Shown: positions 1 to 11,449 of the stretch, piece after piece
Layout of the letters: every line of letters begins with the position of its first letter
Position numbering within the stretch: the stretch's first letter is position 1
Assembly (NCBI GenBank): GCA_023101885.1
Contig: JALPQD010000225.1
Location: forward strand, 2,294,001-2,358,000
DNA: 64,000 bases
Source: Typhlomys cinereus
Lineage: Eukaryota > Chordata > Mammalia > Rodentia > Platacanthomyidae
Reading direction: 5' to 3'
The notes under the pieces: generated by a model
Told to the model about the DNA's origin: nothing
Seen by the model: only the letters and a program-made list of their open reading frames with translations
The model's database searches: none
Made by a program: the position numbers and the translations under genes

Positions 1-2020
1 TCTTAAGAGTCAGAGGCTGGTCCTTATTCGAATGTACTGAAATTGATATGGTGGCCTTGACACCTCTGATGAGAATGGAATAGAAACCTCAGGTTCTTCT
101 CTCAGATATGGGCTTTATCACCTACAGTGTCTGGACCTTGGGATATTGGATACATGACATACTATGAGGATTTACATGGATGAAGTAGAAAGTCTAATTC
201 CCATATACATATCATAAGGTGTACAATATATGCAAGTATGTGTGTGTGTGTGTGTTTTGTATTTGTGTGTCTTCTCTCTATTTGGATAGTCTATAGCATA
301 CACAGGACTTTTGCTTTAAATCTAAAGGTGCTTTTAATTAAATGAAAAAGTTAAATTAAATTTCTGTATATACTCTCACATTCTAACTTCTCTAAGTTCA
401 GCCCTGCTGGAATTTTTGAAGTAAGTCAGAGTCAGATGAAACAGACCAGACACTTTAGGACTCTTTCTGAATTCTGGGAGGCCAGAAATTTCCTTTCTGT
501 CTTATTAGCAATGATGCCTGATGCCAACCCCTGAATTGATTTGCAGCATTGATTACTTTCAATTAAACACTTATGTGTACAGAACAATCCCTAGAGAGTG
601 GGTTGACAGGGACGACCCTGAGATGATTTTCATTATCCCATTCGAAAAAAAGTGATTAGACCTTAGGAAAAGAGTGGTGATGTATCCCACCATAAGAAAG
701 GCCCAGGAGTCATCAAGCATCTTTGTCACGAAGGTGTTTTTCTATAAGAAAACATTAGGATGAATAAGAAACAAAATGTAGCCATACCCCCAGGCAGATA
801 GTACTCAAGAGTACTTCAGAAGCCTTTGTACTAATAACTAGAGGTTCCAAAGTTTCACTTTTTAATACAATAAATATTTTCTTTCTTTATTTAATTTATT
901 AAAATAATTAATTAAAATTAATATTTTAATGTCTGGGTTTTTTGTGGATCTTAATTCTAGAGGCTAAGGCCAATTTGAGAAATGGACAGCCAATGACACA
1001 AGAACTGGCCTGCCATAAGTAATTCCAGCTGTGCTACCTATACTGTACAATGTATGATAAGCTAAAATACATTTTGTGATAATATTGCAAACCATCAAAA
1101 TAGAGAACAACTGATTCTACTTATAAAAGGAGTGACATATCCATTGTAAGTGATTTAGAATACTTACAGTTGTAAGTTGTCCAGTTAGAAGTACATCTGC
1201 TCATTCTGGGGAACTCTTTACAATGTAGATTCACATCCTGAATTACTATGGAAAAATTCCCAAGATTCTGAAATTTTAACAAATTCTAACATTCTAGATG
1301 ATATTGGGACAGTTGGCCCACTGATTGTTGGAGTAGCAAGAGTTTGTAAAGTACATCTTTGCATTATCTTGTATAATAACAGCTTGGTCACAGGTGGTCG
1401 CAAGGTTATTAAACTGCTTTGTGATACTATTAAGAGCCCAGGATCTTCCTTTCATTCTAGTTTTCCATTCTCACCTTATTGATCTTTGTCTTCAGAGTTT
1501 TCTCTGATGGTCTCCGGATGGTTGCCCTGATTCCTGGCATGTACACATGTGTAGATCAAAGCATGTGTCTGTAGAAGGCCATTGTTCTTCCTGTAGTTAT
1601 TTTACAGGCAGAAAACCTATCTAGGAACTTCCCATTAAAGATCCTTTCATGTTCATTGATTAGAATCATGCATAATGCTTGTCCTTCATTATAAGGTTAG
1701 AGATGAAACTAGATTTTCAGCACATTTGGGATAAGGCTTCTATCAAAGTAATGATAGGGAAGATAATGGCCATTGGATGAGAAATGACTACGGCTGTATG
1801 TCTACTTCAATGGAACAGAGTTAAAACCTTGGGAATATTAACAGATGAGGAATGCTGTCCTCCTTAATGGATGGAGCCTGTTTCAACAATGCCAGTGTAG
1901 ATGAGGTCATAAATCTTTCCTGATCTCTAAAATATTTATGCCTCCTTATCCATGATTTGCTAACTCCTTTTCCACTGTCTTATGAGAATAGTATTTCTTA
2001 CCTAGAAAAATATGATAGTA
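1..2020. other. Non-coding stretch, no gene seen
   Basis: No open frame here has coding character. There is a short (TG)n run at about 240-255 and a very AT-rich patch at about 865-935. The rest is ordinary AT-rich unique-looking sequence, and I recognise no repeat family in it. Confidence 0.6.
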
Positions 2021-2602
2021 TACTAGTCAGTCTTCTTGTTGCTATGACAAAATACCTGAAAAAAACTTAAGTATTTATTTTGGCTCACGGTTTGAGGGTA
2101 CAGTCTAATGGCAGAGGAGGTATAGCATGCGACATCTGGTCACACTACATCTTTAATCAGGAAGCAAAGATAGATGAATACTATTACTCAACTTCTCCTA
2201 CTTCTCCTACTTCTCCTACTGGGGTTCCTCCAGAACCCCAGCCTGTATATTGGTGTTACCTACAGAATCACAGCAGACAAAATAAACATGGTAAGGATTC
2301 CTAAGATTTTACACTGACTGGATTCTAGGGACTCTCTGATATTTGCAAAGATTCCCATATCAAAGTTCCTCACTGTTCTAACAATTTATATCATACTGAA
2401 AAAAATGTTATAGCAAGTGGTTTAACAGGAAGAGAAGCTTTTACTTAAATAAGTGAAAAGATTTTACTTTATCTTCTTGACACTGTAGAAACAGGACCTC
2501 AATTAATCTTCTCTAAGAAACTCCCTCACAAACTTGCCCAGACATTTGTCCCTAAGTGATCCTAGTTCCTGTTGAGTTGGCAATCAAAACTGACCATCAC
2601 AG
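2021..2602 (-). repeat. MaLR-type solo LTR, interrupted
   Basis: The left end reads as the antisense of the typical MaLR 3' end (tract TTGCTATGACAAAATACC, then GGCTCACGGTTTGAGGG). The right end reads as the antisense of the LTR start (CAATCAAAACTGACCATCACA). This matches my knowledge of the rodent MT/ORR1 group of solo LTRs. The LTR body appears split: conserved sequence stops near 2265 and resumes near 2490 (ACCTCAATTAATCTTCTC). About 225 bases between them do not belong to the LTR as I know it. The subfamily is not assigned. No coding content. Confidence 0.7.
2191..2220. repeat. Nine-base tandem repeat, about three copies
   Basis: The unit CTTCTCCTA is repeated about three times inside the LTR. 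It is a small local expansion, and in one frame it encodes a Ser-Pro-Thr repeat with no sign of real coding. Confidence 0.8.
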
Positions 2603-5589
2603 CTGGAGTCCTAATGACTTTAAAGTCTCCTTCCCTCCACGGACACCTTTGGTCCATCCGAAGCTCAGTCAGGTAGATCTAGCCTAAAACATGAGGGAGG
2701 TATCCCTTGCTCAGAGTCCATAAGAAAATCTTCCCTGATAAGATTTCAGTACCAGTATGGTCTTCACATCTTGCTGTGACTCTGTTGTCTGTCCTTGTCT
2801 CCAAACTCTCTACCATTAAAACATTTTAAAAAAGAGAATCAGGAAATAATCTTGCTATGACCTGTTGATAATGTATATTTAAGAATCCCTTTCAATATCT
2901 GCATAGCTCATGAGGAATGATACCTGAATTTCCAATTTATATGTAATATCTACATGTCCAGGCTCTTTATCTGTTAAGTAGTTCCTCACTGTTCTAACAA
3001 CAATCTCATCCTTGGATTAGTTTCTATACAAAGCCAAAATGCTTTCTCGCTACTAGACTTTTCTATGTGTGAGACTTTTATTAACAGAACTGCCCATCCT
3101 TTCGTTGATTTTATTATTCTACCATATGTAGTTTGTAAGGTCACTTTACCTTCTTTTTTACCTCTAATATGAGAGCTTTAATGAAAACCACAATTATACA
3201 GCCTGGTATATATCAGGTGATTCATAAATGTTCTTTTCATTTTCTTCTTTGGGCATCTATCAAGCATTGCTTGCCTGATTTGATACTGCTAAGGAGATGG
3301 AAGGTCAACAAATGGTCTTAGTTTCAGTTGGTAGTTATGTTTGAGGTCATTATAACAGTGCTACTCTGATGATTGCAACGTTGGAAGTATGTAGATTGAA
3401 CAAGTCTACAGAAAATGTCATCATTATGATACCAGGAGAGATGCATAAAAGGTAAGAAGTTCAATGTATGAGAAAATCCCACATGAAGAGACTCAGTGTG
3501 AGCATCTGCATTTCACTGGACCACAGAAAGGAGATGGGCATGGGCAAATGAAAAAGGCAGCGTTGTAATTCAGCTTACCAGCTGTGAAATGACCTTAAAA
3601 TTTTATCATTGTCCATTGGCATGTCACCACCACACTGAAGACTTGAAACTGCTGTGAAGAGAATGGAAAATAGTGAGGAAAGAGCCGAAGGAGTAAGAAC
3701 TTTTAGGAGGTTAGGAGCAATAGTATCCCAGTGAACAGGTAAAGTTCTGCATCAAAGGTGGCTATAGTTGCATGCTTGTTGTATGGACCATTAAGGAGAT
3801 AATCATGGTCCAATTTTGGAGTATACATGGGAGAAAAGATGACTGTACTCTGAAAGAGAATATGTAGTGTGAGGGGAGGAAAAGGGGAGAAAATAGACAC
3901 CTCCAATGCCTTTGTCTTGAAACAGCCCCTCCTTATTGAAGTTGTTTCTTGGTTCAAAGTGTGGGGCAGAGTACTGCAACGATATGTTCCGTGTAATCCA
4001 CAGGATCTGACCAACTGCAGAGTGCCACCCTCCAGTTAATTCCCAAGGGAGAAATGACAATAGGCTCATAGAAGCAGCATGCTGGCCATGTGTAATTACT
4101 GCACTTTTTTTCTCATGGAATATGATCTCTATTTTTATTGAATAACTGTCAGTAGGCTATGTAGTAGTGCCAACAACCACACCAAAAATAGAATAAAGGC
4201 AATTACCTCAGCAAAGATTAGCACAACAAGTAAAAATGCACTTATGTGATGCTTACCGTCCAAGAGCTGGCACCAGCCTCTGTGTGACTTTCGTGCCTGT
4301 GAGGTATCTCCACAGAGCATACCTTCAGACCCACGCTGGGGGGCATTCACAATCACTATTCTTCACATTCCTCTGCTTACACATTCCTCTTAGCTCCTGG
4401 AGGAAGCTGATCTCAGAACACAGAACTGCTCCCAGGGCAGATGCACCAGCAAGAATCTGCGCACTGATGAGAGGCAGCATTAGCCGGCAGCGCATGTGCT
4501 ATATATGGATATTTGGGAAGTTCCTAGCAGTTGATTGTAGGCACAGGACAACACAGAACGTGGAGCTTTGTAGAGAATCAGCCAGCTCTCTCATTTTAAC
4601 AACAGAAAAGGCCTCACCAAACAAGGGCTTCCTCTCATACTTGACTTCTTACAGTAGAATGGGGATGGCCAGGAAGACTCCTCCGTCAGATTCCTGAACA
4701 CCCTCAGTGGGTGGAGAAAACATAAGTACAAAAGGAAATCAACCCCATAATTAAATACTGAACCGACTCCAGACCAACTAACAGAAATATTATACCAGCT
4801 TCTTTCAAGCGTGGCAGAGGGAGGAGGAGGGCTTTGCACTTGTGGGAAGAGCAAGTGGCACTTCCACAACACCCAGTGTGCATGAAAACAGCTCCTAAGA
4901 AATACAGAAATGAGACTAAGTAGTTGCCAAGGAAGGTCACATGGCCATGTTTTTCCTTCTGAACTCCTGGCCTTCAGCCCGAACTGCCTCCTTTTGTCTA
5001 CTAGATGGTAGTAACAGGAATACTAATTTTGGCTAACTCTACCAAGGTTTTGTCTGGAGAACTCTCACCTCTGAAAAGCAGCAAGGAAATATAGAGGATA
5101 AAGATACCAGAGAAGAAGCAGGATGGCACAGGAGAGCCCCTGGTCTGTGTTCCTGCATCCCTATTTAGTTAAAAACATGAAGTAGCACTGAGTGCCCAAG
5201 CATCTTTCCTCCATCTCATTAATAGTAATATCGTGTTTCCATGAAACACAGAGACTACCCCAGCCTTACTGAGCTATGATTCTCAAGCCACAGACATTTA
5301 GTGGCATTTCTTGTATGTGCAGAGAGCATAGTCATACTCTAGCTAATTTTAGAGCAGTTTTATTGCCTGTAAGGAGCCCCCATGCACCAGGCTAGCACCA
5401 AGTAACCACCTACCTACTTGTGTCTCTAGAGAACTCCCTCTTCTGCTTGTTACATAGGATGGAGTCATACAATATAAGAGGCAGTTTCCTTTGCAATTCA
5501 TCTGTGCGGTGGCATATGACACCATTTTGAGTTTTGTTTAAAATAATATGGGCTAATAGTTTTAAGTTAAAGTATTTTATGTATTTTTC
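2603..5589. other. Non-coding stretch, mostly unrecognised
   Basis: A short piece near 3195-3232 (CCTGGTATATATCAGG then TTCATAAATG) resembles the 3' tail of an ancient MIR SINE. Overlapping open frames on both strands at 4135-4940 reach about 150 residues, but they contain no domain I recognise, have no flanking splice pattern I trust, and contradict each other between strands. I treat them as chance frames. No promoter, RNA gene or young repeat is visible. Confidence 0.5.
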
Positions 5590-6260
5590 AAATTCCAATT
5601 TTATTCTTCCATACATGCATATGATGAATTTATGATATTTTCACACTTTAATCCCCAGTCCATCCCTCCTCCTATTCCATGTACAACTCTTCTTTTTCCT
5701 TGCCAGTCTTCCTCTTATTTTCTTGCCTTTTCACATGTGTGGTCCACTGAGTTTCATCAGGGGCGGTTTTGATGATATGTGCCTGACTGCTTGTTGGCAG
5801 ATGAATCATATATTATTGGGAATACCACTGAGGAGCATCTTCTACCCTTTGCCCCCACATCAGCATTAATCCCCAACAGTCTCTCAGGGAAGTGTGCAGC
5901 CTCTTGAAATCTTTCTCCTTCCATGGGAGATGTTGATAGGACAATTCCAATGCATGCCTTGTGGAAATTTATCTAATTGCAGAGAATTCATGAATGCACT
6001 AGACCTGCTATGTACAAAAGATAATGTCGGACCTCATATCCCACTTCAGACCCTGATAATCTTACTATTCCTTCTTCCATGATGTTCTCTGAGTCTCAGG
6101 GTAAGAGCTGTGGCTTAGATCTTTTGTTTTGGACTGAGCAGCCCACAGCCACTTCTTTTCTAAACTTTGACTAGTTGAGACTTTCTATAATAAACACCTT
6201 CCATTATAGAAGAAAGCTTCTCAGCTGAGTGCTGTGTTTCTACAACCTATAAACATAATG
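5590..6260 (-). mobile_element. Old L1 3' UTR fragment, antisense
   Basis: The stretch contains the antisense of a familiar rodent L1 3' UTR. In order: GGGAATACCACTGAGGAGCA, a block on CAGCATTAATCCCCAACAGT, then CTCTCAGGGAAGTGTG, AATTCATGAATGCACT, and near 6080 CCATGATGTTCTCTGAGTCT. After that come the weaker sequences about TTGACTAGTTGAGACTTTCT. Many point changes and indels mark it as old. It shares its central block with the fragment at 50516-50847. It has no coding capacity; the frame at 5894-6082 is repeat sequence. Confidence 0.7.
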
Positions 6261-6464
6261 ACAGTTTTTTTTAAAAAAATGGCTGATATAGTATGTTTAC
6301 AGCTAAATTTAACACTTAATATACTCTAATTTTTAATTGAGATGAGTTCTAATCATATCTCATCATAGGAGATATATCTCATCAGAGAGGGCATCATAAC
6401 TCAGCTCAGTTTGTTTGTACTGTTTTAGCAGCACAACCAATACACCGCACATCCCAAAATTACC
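6261..6464. other. AT-rich spacer between two L1 fragments
   Basis: AT-rich sequence with a short near-repeat of ATATCTCATCA at about 6353-6380. No gene is seen. Confidence 0.5.
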
Positions 6465-6852
6465 TGATCCAAGTCAGATGACTATAATTGAGAAAACAAT
6501 CCAAAAAATAAAAATTAAACAAAAGTTGGTGAGGATACGGGGAAGAAGAACCCTTATTCATAGTTGGTGGGAGTGTCAACTTGTGCAACACATTAGGAAC
6601 TCATTGTGGTGGTTCCTCAAAAAACTAGAAATAGAACTACCATATGACTCAGCTATGCCACTACTGGGCATATTCCCAAAGGACTATGTATCTCAGCATA
6701 GAAATACATGCATATCTATGTTCATTGCAGCTCTATTCACAGTATCAAGAAAATTTAATCATCTTAGATGTCCATCAACTGAGGAATGGATAATGAAGAA
6801 ATGTTACATATTTACAATTAAATACTATTCAGCTCTTAAGAAAAATGAAATC
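6465..6852 (+). mobile_element. L1 3' end, left part (ORF2 tail region, broken)
   Basis: The nucleotide order matches the last part of a mammalian L1: a GGTGAGGATACGGGGAAG block, TTCATAGTTGGTGGGAGTGT, AACTACCATATGACTCAGC, CCACTACTGGGCATATTCCC, TCCATCAACTGAGGAATGG and AATACTATTCAGCTCTTAAG. The open frame at 6415-6945 is this remnant read through into a SINE, not a host gene. The copy is 5' truncated and has no reverse-transcriptase domain, so it cannot be active. The SINE at 6853-7079 interrupts it and the L1 resumes at about 7090. Confidence 0.85.
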
Positions 6853-7043
6853 TGGGCTGGAGAGATAATTGAGTTCAGATCCCAGGTCCCATGTGAAAAC
6901 GACAGGCAGCAGCCTGAACTTCCAGCCCTGGTGGGAGGAGCCTAGGAAATCCCAGAGTGAAGCAAAAATGAGGTAGAAACAAGCCAGGATGATTTACGAA
7001 GTTACTCTTGGTCCTCCACAGGGACACACAATGATCTCTATTA

Positions 7044-7079
<36 letters not shown>
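6853..7079 (+). mobile_element. CA-tailed tRNA-head SINE nested in L1
   Basis: It starts TGGGCTGGAGAGAT, like the head of tRNA-derived rodent SINEs, and ends in (AC)n at 7046-7077. Its body (TCCAGCCCTGGTGGGAGG, then GGTCCTCCACAGGGACACAC) matches the reverse complement of the copy at 12708-13004. Relative to that copy about 45 bases are missing between the A-box-like and B-box-like parts of the head. The L1 sequence flanking it is similar on both sides (AAGAAAAATGAAAT left, AAAAAAAGATGAAT right), consistent with a decayed target-site duplication. It should be unable to drive Pol III transcription from its own head. Confidence 0.75.
7046..7078. repeat. (AC)n microsatellite
   Basis: About 16 perfect AC units form the 3' tail of the SINE just upstream. 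Confidence 0.95.
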
Positions 7080-7985
7080 TGCAAAATAAGTAAAGTAAAA
7101 AAAGATGAATTCATGAAATTTACAAAAAGATGGATCGAATTTAAAAGTAATTATATTGAGTGAGGTAATTCAGGACCAGAAGGGTAAATGCCACATGTTT
7201 TTTTCTTATATGTGGTGCATTGACCTGCAGACATGTGCAGCTTGCAACTTCTATCCCAGAAGCTTCTCTCAGCAATAAAGAACAGTGACAGGGAATAAAA
7301 GACTCTGGAGCTCTCAACCTTAAGCAAGACATCCTCTCCACTCAAGGACCAGGAATAGTAACAGATGAGGGAACAGAAAGAATAGATAAACACCCTCAGC
7401 CTTAGGCAGAGGACACGCATACCAGTGTGGTCACACAAGATGCCGAGATTTAATAAAGGTAGATAGAGTTATCATCAAAGGTTGGAGACCTCTGCAGAAG
7501 AAGGAGTGGAAAGAATATAAGAACCAGAAGATGAAGCCAAGGATTATGAGAGCCTATCATCCAAAAGTAATATAACAGTGGAAATCACAAATCCATAATA
7601 AGTATGATAACTCACACACCTCCATTTGCTTATGATGCACTGCGACTGATGAGACTCATGATAACAATAGTCCATCTACACATTCAGAAGGACGGATACA
7701 TAACATATCATAGTGTTTTCACAGAGGAACCCGGCAACTCCAAGACAAGATTCCAACCTCAGAATCACACAGTGGACCTTGATTGAAACTAATATTCACA
7801 AAACAAAACAAAACACAAACAAAAAAAAGGATTTGAATATGGAAGGAAGCTTAGAAAGGGGAAGAGTGAAGGAGAAAATTAGAAGAGAACAGAGGGGAGA
7901 GTAAATGGAAGGTTTTGTATACATGCGTGATAATGTCAAAGAGCAAAATTCATCCATAGATTAAAAATATGAATTAATAAATCTC
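7080..7985 (+). mobile_element. L1 3' end, right part, down to the A-rich tail
   Basis: L1 sequence resumes with GATGAATTCATGAAATTTAC, then ATTGAGTGAGGTAATTCAGG and AATGCCACATG. It runs through a 3' UTR with an A-rich stretch near 7800-7830 and a purine-rich block at 7840-7905. It ends near 7985 with AATATGAATTAATAAAT. Substitutions and stops are frequent. It is the same insertion as 6465-6852, with identity to rodent L1 3' ends judged by eye. Confidence 0.7.
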
Positions 7986-8372
7986 TCGGCTAGTTAAGGT
8001 GCAATAGAGAATTAACTTCAGTTCATTTTATGGCTTGAAAAGCTCCATCTTGTGGATATAACATAATTTGTGTTGTTTCTGCTTTTTCATTATTGTGAGT
8101 CATGTGGGCCTAATTTTGACGGAGATTAAAATATCTATTCTGCTGCTTTTGAAGCCTATTGTATAACATGATTTTGATCTATGACTTGAATTGACCTCCC
8201 ATTAACGTGATCCCAGTACAGAACACAGGGTACTCTGTTTTATAAGCTAGCCATTTCCTCAATATAGAGTAGTAATGCATAGAAATCAGTGTTTTTTTTT
8301 TTAAATAAACCATTAGGGAATTTGTTATTCTCCTTTATTGACCAATAATTAGTAGGTCAATAAGATGCCTAA
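7986..8372. other. Non-coding stretch, nothing recognised
   Basis: AT-rich unique-looking sequence with a T-run near 8291-8301. No gene or repeat family is recognised. Confidence 0.5.
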
Positions 8373-8738
8373 TGTCATAGTTTAAATGTAGTTCCCTATT
8401 TTCACCCACCAGGCTCATGCGTTTGAAACCTTGGTTGGTGTTAATGTGTAGGAAGGTTGCGGCACTTTTAAGAGGTAATACCTTGCTGGAGGAAATTGTT
8501 ACAGGGAGTGGGCCATGAGAAAGATTTGCTAACCTGGCCGTTTCCTCTCCATTGTTTCTTGCTCACTCTGCATCTTAGTAACTGGGGTGACCTGAATTTG
8601 CCTCCTATATCTACTTTTAGTCATGCCTTCTGCTATGCAATTCTTATCAAAATAGATTATATTCTCCCTGGAACTATATGCAAATAAATACTTTTTCTCC
8701 CCTAAACTGGTTGTGTCAAAAGAAGGGTAACTGTGACA
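8373..8738 (+). mobile_element. MaLR-type solo LTR, sense
   Basis: It starts TGTCATAGTTTAAATG and carries the diagnostic blocks GCACTTTTAAGAGGTAATAC, CCTTGCTGGAGGAAATTGTT and a shifted AGTGGGCCATGAGAAAG. A poly(A) signal AATAAA lies near 8687, and the element ends near TGTGACA at about 8736. This is the MT/ORR1-like solo LTR layout. It is diverged and not autonomous. Confidence 0.75.
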
Positions 8739-9355
8739 CCCAGGTAATCCCTGAAGTAAAATCCACTTGTTTGGCAAGTTCTGTTAGAGATGAAGGGAAG
8801 CCCAGGTATGGAAAGGGAGATAATCAGTCAGGGTCCAATTTGGAACTGTTGGTTTTGTGGATACTAAGGATTAAGTCACACTAAGGATGCTGGGAGGTGG
8901 TGGAAAACAGGCTCAGAGCAGTACATTAGGGAGGTAGTATGGGCATCTACCCAGCATTTCCTCATCAGGATCTCTTTATGGGCCAGGCACCTGGTAGACA
9001 CTGACAGTTTAAGCCCTGTGGTTGAGAATACCAGGGCCTTTTATGGTATCCCAACAGCTGTAGGGAAACAGGATGCTGGAGAGTAAGTTTCTTTCCTGAC
9101 AATGGGACCTTTTAGGTAGACTCTGCAAGTGAGCAATAACTTAGTTCTCATTTTCCGTTAAGGGGGTATAACTTAGTTCCCTCTTTTTGTAAAGGGAGGA
9201 CTAACTCTGGATTCATTAAGTCCCTGAGATTGAGACCCAAATCTTGTATCAAGCAAATTACTGGTCTAAATTTACCCCCCTTTCATCTGATGATGGAGAA
9301 CAGATTTCTGCCCTATAGTGAGGTGTGTTAGTGAGATTTTATACAGTAGACATGT
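8739..9355. other. Non-coding stretch, nothing recognised
   Basis: Mixed-composition sequence with no convincing open frame, repeat or promoter. Confidence 0.5.
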
Positions 9356-9359
9356 TTTA

Positions 9360-9500
9360 AAATCAGTTGACCCTGCATTCAAATCCTGATCACAACAAAA
9401 GGAACCTTGGTACCCTTGAACAAACTAATCTATGAGGATAAGTCTTCTCAATCATATTTGGTTCTATTTATACTCTGGGGACTAGTAATAAATCAAATGA
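9360..9500 (+). repeat. Possible old MIR SINE
   Basis: TGCATTCAAATCCTGATC, a CCTTGGTACCCTTGAACAA block and TCTTCTCAATCATATTTGG follow the order of MIR B-box and core sequence. The match is weak and judged by eye. Confidence 0.4.
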
Positions 9501-9664
9501 AGTTTTGATGTATCTAGTGCAGCAGTTGGTTTACAAAGTCAGGCAACAAAAAGCAGTTTTTCATATTTCTAATGGAAGTAAGAAAGCATACAACAAATTA
9601 ACACGTTATTCCTACATTACATCTATCTAGTTCTTACCTTTTTTTAATTCCGTTTTTCATGAAT

Positions 9665-9968
9665 ATGTATATGTTTGGTTTTGTGTATGTGTGGGATCAT
9701 GTATGTGTGGGTGCAACAGCATGTGTAGAAACCTGAGGCTGTTGTCAAGACTCATCCTTGATTTCACTGTTCTACCCTATTCTTTTGAGGCTAAATCTCC
9801 ACTTAAACCTGGAGCTTGCCAGTTCGCAGGTTCTGCCTTCTGGGACTGGAATTGTAGGTGGACTACAATATCTACCCAGGATTTTTTTGTGGAATTTGGG
9901 AATTGGAAGTCTGATAAGCACTTTTGTGTATGAGACAAGCACTTAACCACTGAACTATCTTCCTGGCC
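9665..9968 (-). mobile_element. B4/RSINE1-type SINE (ID-B1 chimera), antisense
   Basis: Read on the minus strand it begins with a tRNA-like head (CCAGGAAGATAGTTCAGTGG, then TTAAGTGCTTGTC). The middle contains a B1-derived arm (AACTGGCAAGCTCCAGG) and it ends in a diverged CA-rich tail (+ strand TGTGTATGTGTGGGATCATG). This order is that of rodent B4 elements. The frames at 9691-9946 are SINE sequence. Confidence 0.65.
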
Positions 9969-9970
9969 CT

Positions 9971-10498
9971 GTACACAATTTTCTCTAACCTTTGATCAGA
10001 CAGTTTCTGTGAGGTATTTCTCAAATCTTTCTTCAACATTGCAGTAGTGGGAATTCTCTTGATTTCAAGTGCCAGAAACCAAATTTGAACTACTTTAAGC
10101 AGAAAGATGAATTTACTAAAACACAAAGATGAATAAAATGCTGTGAGAAAGCAGAAGCATAGAAAAGTCTCAACAGAGCTGGAACTAGGGCTGCAGATCT
10201 TTGGGGAAGCCATGATCTCTGTCATCATCCCAGTGTGATGGCTTAGGGCTCGCGGCCGACAACACATCTTCTCATGGCAACAAAGGTTTACATCTTGCAA
10301 CTTCAGCTACCATGTGCTTGTCTGACTCTCCCAATTTTCCTCATCAAAATTTCCATAGAATCCAGTCAGACAGGAATCTATTAGCTTGTGCAGGCAGCTA
10401 ACTGTGTGATAAGAAGTACATAGACAGCATCCTTCTAGAAGCCAGCAGGTATCCATGCCACCTGGTAAGACAGAGGCTGAAGTTATACCTTCCTGGTA
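9971..10498. other. Non-coding stretch, nothing recognised
   Basis: The 142-residue minus-strand frame at 9872-10300 overlaps the SINE and shows no domain. No repeat or promoter is recognised. Confidence 0.5.
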
Positions 10499-10587
10499 AG
10501 TATAATATAATATAATATAATATAATATAATATAATATAATATAATATAATATAATATAATATAATATAATACAATATCATATAATA
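10499..10587. repeat. (TATAA)n pentanucleotide microsatellite
   Basis: About 14 perfect TATAA units span 10501-10571, then degenerate copies up to about 10587. It accounts for the Tyr/Ile-rich translated frame on the minus strand here. Confidence 0.95.
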
Positions 10588-11382
10588 GCAGCATAGAAAT
10601 GAAGAAATAATAGAGCTTGAAGAGGTCATATCTTATTCTGTCCACCAATGTGTTCTTCAGTAGGAGAGAGTCAGCAGTATATTACTTCCTGCAAATTTAT
10701 CTAGTGTATTCAAAACAAACACATTTAAAAGGGATTACTCACCATTTATGTGTCAGACAAGTAATAATAATGGCTTTATTGCATATCTTAATGTTCTTGA
10801 GTGCTTCTACTGTATTGTGAAACTTCAAACTATTTTCCATTTTCAGAGAATTAATTAGCTCCCCTACAGAGTAGTTCACAAGAGGCACTGCCATTTTGGA
10901 GATGGAATGAAGAGGTCAGAAAGACAAGGAATGCTGAGTTAATCATCAAGTACATACCCCATGCATAGGTCTTGGATCCAAGTTGTGGGGACATAAACTG
11001 ACTGATAACAAGCTGGAGGAAGTTCTGAGGCCTTAGAAAGAGAGTTAAACTGCAGAGAACTTTAAAATCATGATAAAGAATTCACTTTGGGAGTCATCAT
11101 TAAAGTTAATATATATATACATATACATATATAATACATTTAGCTTAATAGTTCTCCAATTCTTCATAAAATTATTTACATGTATGTAAACATTTATTTT
11201 CTTACTAACCACATTCAGACAAATAGGTAGTTCTCGAATTCTGTGATAAAATTCATGTATAAAGACTGGGGTATGATTTTATTTGGGCCTCGATACATAT
11301 AATATCTTCAGGTCACAATTATTGCTCCTCCATTCCTTCTTTCCCCTCTTTCTATCAATCCACATCTCACTTCAAATATGTG

Positions 11383-11385
<3 letters not shown>
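10588..11385. other. Non-coding stretch with short AT tract
   Basis: Includes ATATATATAC-type low-complexity sequence near 11105-11140. No gene or clear repeat family. Confidence 0.5.
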
Positions 11386-11430
<45 letters not shown>

Positions 11431-11448
11431 GTGTGTGTGTGTGTGTGT
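11386..11448. repeat. (TA)n-(TG)n compound microsatellite
   Basis: About 15 TA units with one ATG interruption run directly into about nine GT units. It accounts for the Tyr/Ile then Val/Cys frame here. Confidence 0.95.
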
Positions 11449-11449
11449 T

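Noticed and set aside
4135..4940. Overlapping hydrophobic minus-strand frames suggesting a small membrane protein
   Set aside because: Several incompatible frames on both strands cover the same bases; no family likeness or exon boundaries.
6415..6945. 176-residue frame that could pass for a gene
   Set aside because: It is the decayed 3' end of an L1 reading into a nested SINE.
10307..10648. 113-residue minus-strand frame with a Tyr/Ile repeat
   Set aside because: Generated by the (TATAA)n array.
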